A stretch of 64,000 bases of DNA from Candidatus Dadabacteria bacterium (GTDB taxonomy: Bacteria > Desulfobacterota_D > UBA1144 > Nemesobacterales > Nemesobacteraceae): positions 186,001 to 250,000 of the forward strand of contig CATOTB010000001.1 in assembly GCA_951812945.1 (NCBI GenBank). The letters are read 5' to 3'. Positions 59,806 through 64,000 of the stretch are shown here, piece by piece. Under the pieces are notes generated by a model. The model saw only the letters and a program-made list of their open reading frames with translations. It was not told the origin of the DNA and did not search any database. Position numbers and translations under genes: made by a program. The stretch's first letter is position 1. Each line of letters starts with the position of its first letter.

Positions 59806-62220
59806 TTAAACCGAACGCAATTCAGCCCCTATTGTTTTTTCCAAACTTTTAAGAACGTCCTGCTGAACCCTGTTAGCATCCTCGTCGGTAAGAGTCCTTT
59901 CCCTGTTTCGAAGAACAAGGGAAAGTGCAACGCTCTTTTTTCCTTTCTCAAGGGAATTTCCCTTGTAGACGTCAAACACCCAAGCGTTTTCTATTATACC
60001 AGAATCCGCCTTTTTTATAACCGAAAGAATCTCCCGCACCGGAACTACGTCATCAACCACAAGCGCTATATCGCGGCGGAGAGAGGGAAACTTGGGAAGC
60101 GGGGAAAACTTTCTCTCGAAACTCGTGTAGACGACCGAGAGAAGGGATAAATCGAGTTCAAGCACGTACACGCTTTCGCTTATCTCCAGTTTTTCCAGAA
60201 GATGCGGGTGAAGCTCCCCGACCACTCCCAGAACGTTTCCGTCAACCAGCACTGCGGAAGATTTCCCCGGCCACAGAAATCCGTGGTCGGAGGAAATGGA
60301 CTCAAAGTCTATTCTGGAATCTACCGAAAGGACCTCAAGGCTCCTTTCAAGCACGCTTTTGATGTCGAAGAAATCGAATTTTTCCCCGTCCCATATCTCA
60401 GGCGCCCTTTTCCCGGTCGCAATCGCGGCAAACTTTTTCACTTCGTTCGGCAGCTGGTCCATGTCCTTGGGGTAAAAAACCTTTGCGGACTCGAAAAGTC
60501 TTACGTCCTGATTCTGCCTCGAGAGGTTGAGTCTCACGTTTTTCACCAGAGAAGGAAGAAGGCTCATTCTCATTTCCGAAAGCTCACGCGATATGGGGTT
60601 CATAACGCGGATCGACTCTTCAAAGCCAAAAGTCCTTAGAAGTTCGGGAGATTCGAAACTGTAGTTTATGGCCTCGAGAAAACCGTAGGAAACGAAAATA
60701 TCCCTGAGCCTTTTTTCCATTACGGTTATCACGCTAGGTTTTTTGGCTACCATTGGAACTTCCGGCAGGACGGAGGGAATGTTGTCATAACCCAGAAGAC
60801 GCGCGACTTCCTCAACAATATCCACCTCACGCTCTACGTCTACCCTGAAAGTCGGGACCCGAAGCAAAAGCGCGTCGGTGGAGAGGCTGAGAACCTCAAA
60901 CTCAAGGCCTTCGAGAAGCCCTGCTATCTCGTGGGAATCGGTGGATATGCCGACTAGGCCGCAGACCCTGTCAACCGAGAGGGAAATCTCCCTTGGGCTC
61001 ACGGGGTCGGGATAGACGTCGATAAGGCCTTCGGCTACTGTTCCTCCGGATAAACGGCTTATAAGCTCGGCCGCGCGATCAAGCGCGAACGAAACATTGT
61101 TTATGTCAATCCCTTTTTCAAACCTGCTCGAGGATTCGCTCTTAAGGCCGTTTCGCCTGGACGTCTTCCTTATGCCCACGGGAGAAAAGTAAGCGGCCTC
61201 AAGCAGAACACTGCTCGTCGCATCATCTATCTCGGAGTCGGCGCCGCCCATGACTCCGGCAAGCGCGACGGGGCGGTCTCCGCTGCAGATCAGCAGATCC
61301 TCTCCGAGCAGTTTTCTCTCCACGTCGTCAAGTGTTTCTATCGTTTCTCCTTCCCTGGCCTTTCTGACCGAGATACTGCCCTTATCAAGCTTGTCGCAAT
61401 CAAAAGCGTGAAGCGGCTGTCCCTGTTCAAGCAAAACAAAGTTCGTAACGTCAACAACGTTGTTAACGGAGCGGATTCCGCAGTACTCAAGCCTTTCCTG
61501 GAGCCACGAGGGAGAAGGTTCAATTCTGACTCCTTCAATGAGCCGGCAGCAGTACCTGGGGCACGCCTCCGTATCCTCAACCTCTACCGTGACCCTTTCC
61601 GAAATGTTCTTTCCTTCCTCTTTTATGGAAAAATCCGGTTTCTGAAGATTCTCGCCCAGTATGGCCGATACTTCCCTTGCAATCCCGAAAATACTCATGC
61701 AATCAGGACGGTTGGGAGTAATTCCAACCTCGAAGATAACGCCGTCGTAGCCGATCTCGTCGCTCATGCTGGTTCCAAGTTCGGCCTTGGGAGAGAGAAT
61801 CATTATTCCATCCTCATCGCCCAAGAGGCCCATTTCATCGGCTGAGCACAGCATTCCCTCCGAATCTTGACCGCGGATTTTAGAGCGCTTTATCTTGACG
61901 CCTTCAGGGAATTTCGAGGTAGCGGGAAGAACCGTTCCCGCCTTGGCAAAAGCGACCTTGTCCCCTTCCTTCATGTTGTCCGCCCCGCAGACAACTGTAT
62001 AGCGGGCTTCTCCGTCCGTAACCTCACAGACACTCAGCCTGTCGGCGTTCGGGTGCTTTTCGATGCTGTTTATCTGGGCGACACAGACATCCGCAAGAGC
62101 TTTGCCCTTGTCTTCAAGGGCTTCAAGCTCCAAGCCTGCCATGGTAAGCATTTCTCCCAGTTCTTCTGCGGAAACATCGATTTTTAGGTAATCAGTAAGC
62201 CATCCAAAAGGAAAAATCAT
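59806..62220 (-). CDS. pheT: Phenylalanyl-tRNA synthetase beta chain
   Basis: 804 residues from the ATG at 62220 (GGTGA 6 nt upstream; protein then starts MIFPFGWLTDYLKID). tRNA-binding OB domain VCVAQINSIEKHPNADRLSV, B3/B4 editing region, B5 domain, catalytic-like core with LRMSLLPSLVKNVRLNLSRQ, and a C-terminal FDX-ACB anticodon-binding domain (FPSLRRDIALVVDDVV). It needs PheS; the usual upstream neighbour pheS is not here, and the gene is preceded by 460 bp with a parS site. Followed by ihfA 16 nt later. Confidence 0.95.
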   Translation of the reverse strand: MIFPFGWLTDYLKIDVSAEELGEMLTMAGLELEALEDKGKALADVCVAQINSIEKHPNADRLSVCEVTDGEARYTVVCGADNMKEGDKVAFAKAGTVLPATSKFPEGVKIKRSKIRGQDSEGMLCSADEMGLLGDEDGIMILSPKAELGTSMSDEIGYDGVIFEVGITPNRPDCMSIFGIAREVSAILGENLQKPDFSIKEEGKNISERVTVEVEDTEACPRYCCRLIEGVRIEPSPSWLQERLEYCGIRSVNNVVDVTNFVLLEQGQPLHAFDCDKLDKGSISVRKAREGETIETLDDVERKLLGEDLLICSGDRPVALAGVMGGADSEIDDATSSVLLEAAYFSPVGIRKTSRRNGLKSESSSRFEKGIDINNVSFALDRAAELISRLSGGTVAEGLIDVYPDPVSPREISLSVDRVCGLVGISTDSHEIAGLLEGLEFEVLSLSTDALLLRVPTFRVDVEREVDIVEEVARLLGYDNIPSVLPEVPMVAKKPSVITVMEKRLRDIFVSYGFLEAINYSFESPELLRTFGFEESIRVMNPISRELSEMRMSLLPSLVKNVRLNLSRQNQDVRLFESAKVFYPKDMDQLPNEVKKFAAIATGKRAPEIWDGEKFDFFDIKSVLERSLEVLSVDSRIDFESISSDHGFLWPGKSSAVLVDGNVLGVVGELHPHLLEKLEISESVYVLELDLSLLSVVYTSFERKFSPLPKFPSLRRDIALVVDDVVPVREILSVIKKADSGIIENAWVFDVYKGNSLEKGKKSVALSLVLRNRERTLTDEDANRVQQDVLKSLEKTIGAELRSV

Positions 62221-62681
62221 AAGTTCACCCGGCAAGTTAGGTTACACACTATAAAAAACTGGTCAACAGTTAACCCGCTGAAAATAAAAGACTATTTAAG
62301 AAAACTGATGCAGGCCCTGAACAACCGCGACGAGTATTGGGCCGGCCGCAGAATCTGTTCCGCCGACACTCGGGTTTTTTAACCGGCCGCGGGGACAAAA
62401 CGCCGATTCTCCAAGGGGCGGAAAGGGGTGTCCGCACGGTAAACCCCTGAGAGATTGCGCTATTGTTAATAAATCATTAAAAATTCGTTTTAAATTTCTT
62501 AATTAACTGATATGAAACACTTTTTCTTGTTGATAGATTGTGAATAGAATTTTCCGAATGCCACGAACTGCAATCTAACTGCCTTAAATCATTTAATAAT
62601 TTCAAAAACGCCCCATTTCCTCCCTCCTGTTCTGCCAAGCACTCTGTGAAATGTTTCACGTGAAACATTCTGTCCCCGTTA
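62221..62681. other. 461-bp intergenic region with parS
   Basis: Between mnmE and pheT. Holds the parS site at 62652-62667 and an AT-rich stretch (62460-62520). Near the pheT side a dyad AACTG-TTGAC-CAGTT (62258-62272) lies before a T-run on the minus strand; too weak to call a terminator. No gene found. Confidence 0.5.
62652..62667. promoter_or_regulatory. parS chromosome-partition site
   Basis: TGTTTCACGTGAAACA, a perfect 16-bp palindrome identical to the consensus ParB (Spo0J) site. It lies 14 bp after the mnmE stop. ParB-CTP loads here and recruits SMC. parA/parB are not in the window. Confidence 0.93.
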
Positions 62682-64000
62682 TTACTTTCCAATGCAGAAT
62701 CTGGAGAAAATTCTTCCCAGAAGGTCTTCCGTGGTTATTTCCCCCGTGATCTCGCCGAGTGAGTCCATGGAGTTGCGCAGTTCTATCGAGAGTATCTCCG
62801 GATACTCGTTCCGTTCGAGAAGCTTGAGGAACATGCGCAGCTGGCCGCAGGCTTTTTCCATCGATTTTTTATGGCGAAGGTTAGTCAGCACAAGTTCCGA
62901 GGCATCCGCACCACGGGGCGAACCCGCCAAGGTCTCGAACATGGTCTGTCTGAGCTGCTCTATTCCCTCTTTGGTGAGCGCCGAGGTTTTTACCGGCTTT
63001 TTTTTCCCAAGAATCCGCCGCAGTTTCGATTTTTCAAGCTTCTCCTCCAGATCCGTCTTGTTGATTACTACAAGGTGTTTCTTTTTACCGGCGGTTTCGA
63101 GAATTTTTCTGTCTAGGGCGTCAATTTTCGTGCTCTGGTCCAAAACGACGAGCACAAATTCGGATTCCTCGGCTTTTTTAAGAGAAAGTTCCACCCCGAG
63201 TCTCTCTATGCGGTCCTCCGTGTCCCTTATGCCGGCCGTATCCGTTATAACCAGGGGAATCCCTTCGACATTTATTCTTTCTTCAATAAAATCTCTCGTG
63301 GTTCCGGCTACCGGGCTAACTATAGCCCGTTGGGTCTCGAGCAGGCAGTTAAGTATGCTCGATTTTCCGACGTTAGGCTTGCCCAGTATTACCATCGTCA
63401 CTCCATCTCTAAACATTCTGCCTGTATCGTAGCTCTCGATGAGGATCGAAAGTTCTTTTTCCACGGATTTAGATGCTTCTTTGAGGCGGTTTTGGGTAAT
63501 GGGATCGATATCTTCCTCCGGAAAATCGAGGTTCGCTTCTATTTCCGCCAGAATATCGAGAATTTGATCTTTAAGTGCGTTTACCTTGCCCGAAAGAGCC
63601 CCCTCGAGCTGTGCCTCGGCGTACCGAAGGCTCTGTTCAGTCTGGGCGCTTATGATATCGGAAACCGCCTCGGCCTGAGCCAAGTCCATTTTTCCGTTAA
63701 GAAACGCCCTCTGAGTAAATTCACCCGGAACGGCAAGGGTCGCCCCGAGGCCGATCAGGATCTCAAGTATCTTCCGGGGAACCATATGTCCACCGTGAGA
63801 ATGTATCTCTGCTATGTCCTCCCCCGTATAGGTACCAGGGGAGTTCATAATGACGCACAGAACCTCGTCCACGGCCTCACCGGTTTCGGGGTCGATTATT
63901 TTCCCGAAACAAAGTTTTCTTTCAGAAAAACCCGAATTCCCCACGGGAACAAAGATTTTTCTTGCAATTGCGTGAGATTTTCCGCCGCTTATGCGGATTA
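62682..64000 (-). CDS. mnmE: tRNA-5-carboxymethylaminomethyl-uridine GTPase MnmE, 5' end beyond window
   Basis: The frame continues to base 64000 as IRISGGKSHAIARKIF, the family's N-terminal strand, so about 15-20 residues are missing. TrmE N domain with IHSHGGHMVPRKILE, helical region, then the G domain inserted at about residue 225: ILGKPNVGKSSILNC (Walker A), DTAGIRDTEDRIERLG (G3), INKTDLEE (G4). Ends CIGK, the catalytic cysteine motif of MnmE. Works with MnmG on wobble uridines. mnmG and rsmG, the usual next genes, are absent; a parS follows instead. Confidence 0.95.
   Translation of the reverse strand, partial: IRISGGKSHAIARKIFVPVGNSGFSERKLCFGKIIDPETGEAVDEVLCVIMNSPGTYTGEDIAEIHSHGGHMVPRKILEILIGLGATLAVPGEFTQRAFLNGKMDLAQAEAVSDIISAQTEQSLRYAEAQLEGALSGKVNALKDQILDILAEIEANLDFPEEDIDPITQNRLKEASKSVEKELSILIESYDTGRMFRDGVTMVILGKPNVGKSSILNCLLETQRAIVSPVAGTTRDFIEERINVEGIPLVITDTAGIRDTEDRIERLGVELSLKKAEESEFVLVVLDQSTKIDALDRKILETAGKKKHLVVINKTDLEEKLEKSKLRRILGKKKPVKTSALTKEGIEQLRQTMFETLAGSPRGADASELVLTNLRHKKSMEKACGQLRMFLKLLERNEYPEILSIELRNSMDSLGEITGEITTEDLLGRIFSRFCIGK

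Noticed and set aside
62370..62395. CCGA...TCGG with TTTTTT as a terminator
   Set aside because: Stem of only four pairs; too weak to call.
62477..62692. 71-codon frame with MFHVKH near its start
   Set aside because: The MFHVKH is only the translation of the parS palindrome; the frame overlaps mnmE and the rest looks random and AT-rich. Not shown to be an rsmG remnant.

Overview
The window looks like a chromosomal segment of a Gram-negative bacterium. It has several lipobox lipoproteins, an MltA-type lytic transglycosylase, an IHF-like protein next to pheT, and YidC with a large periplasmic domain. It also makes or uses coenzyme F420 (cofD at 51.5 kb and a probable F420-dependent LLM oxidoreductase at the left edge). 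Many arginines are coded AGA/AGG and the composition is moderate GC. A lineage near Candidatus Dadabacteria or a deltaproteobacteria-like marine group would fit, but this is inferred from gene content and not proven. No rRNA, tRNA or CRISPR array was seen.

Layout. 0-11 kb: edge-truncated LLM oxidoreductase, a small membrane protein, then a long minus-strand run gltX-coaE-acyl-CoA carboxylase (CT, BC, BCCP)-two solute-binding lipoproteins. 10.2-16.4 kb: BtuF-like protein followed by a local tandem duplication of a small DPF-repeat membrane protein, then fabH, an AEC transporter, rpmB-rpmG and a third binding lipoprotein. 16.4-20.7 kb: SDR, then a complete sodium-pump decarboxylase operon oadG-oadA-oadB. 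20.7-24.1 kb: the origin-type cluster rpmH-rnpA-yidD-yidC-jag. 24-29 kb: tadA and two paralogous acyl-CoA ligases flanking a Ca2+/Na+ antiporter. 29.3-33.1 kb: a DUF4143 ATPase with an extra C-terminal region and a KefB-type antiporter. 33.5-37 kb: trpE-trpG and a phosphomannomutase. 37-41 kb: HigBA toxin-antitoxin, DUF35 protein, thiD, a zincin-like protein and a membrane protein of foreign look. 41-43 kb: folD, folK, pterin dehydratase. 43-54.7 kb: secA, smc, a PpiD-like chaperone, cofD, a sucrase/ferredoxin-like protein, mltA. 54.8-56.4 kb: an IS110-family insertion. 56.5-64 kb: ROK kinase, tilS, DUF502, ihfA, pheT, a perfect parS site and edge-truncated mnmE.

The genes are mostly housekeeping with an acyl-CoA, folate and Na+-coupled flavour: carboxylation of acyl-CoA, CoA synthesis (coaE), acyl activation (two ligases), and a decarboxylase that would export Na+ alongside a Na+/Ca2+ antiporter.

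The most interesting part is the IS110 element. Between its left end and the transposase lies a roughly 155-nt region that folds into two similar stem-loops inside an outer stem, with a -10 box just before it. The two inner hairpins share the same loop and differ by a compensatory base-pair change. Short stretches in the two loops match the two element/chromosome junctions in the places and orientations expected for a bridge RNA. A second theme is start codons placed only 6-8 nt after a -10 hexamer (gltX, btuF-like, trpE, thiD, folK), which suggests frequent leaderless transcripts.
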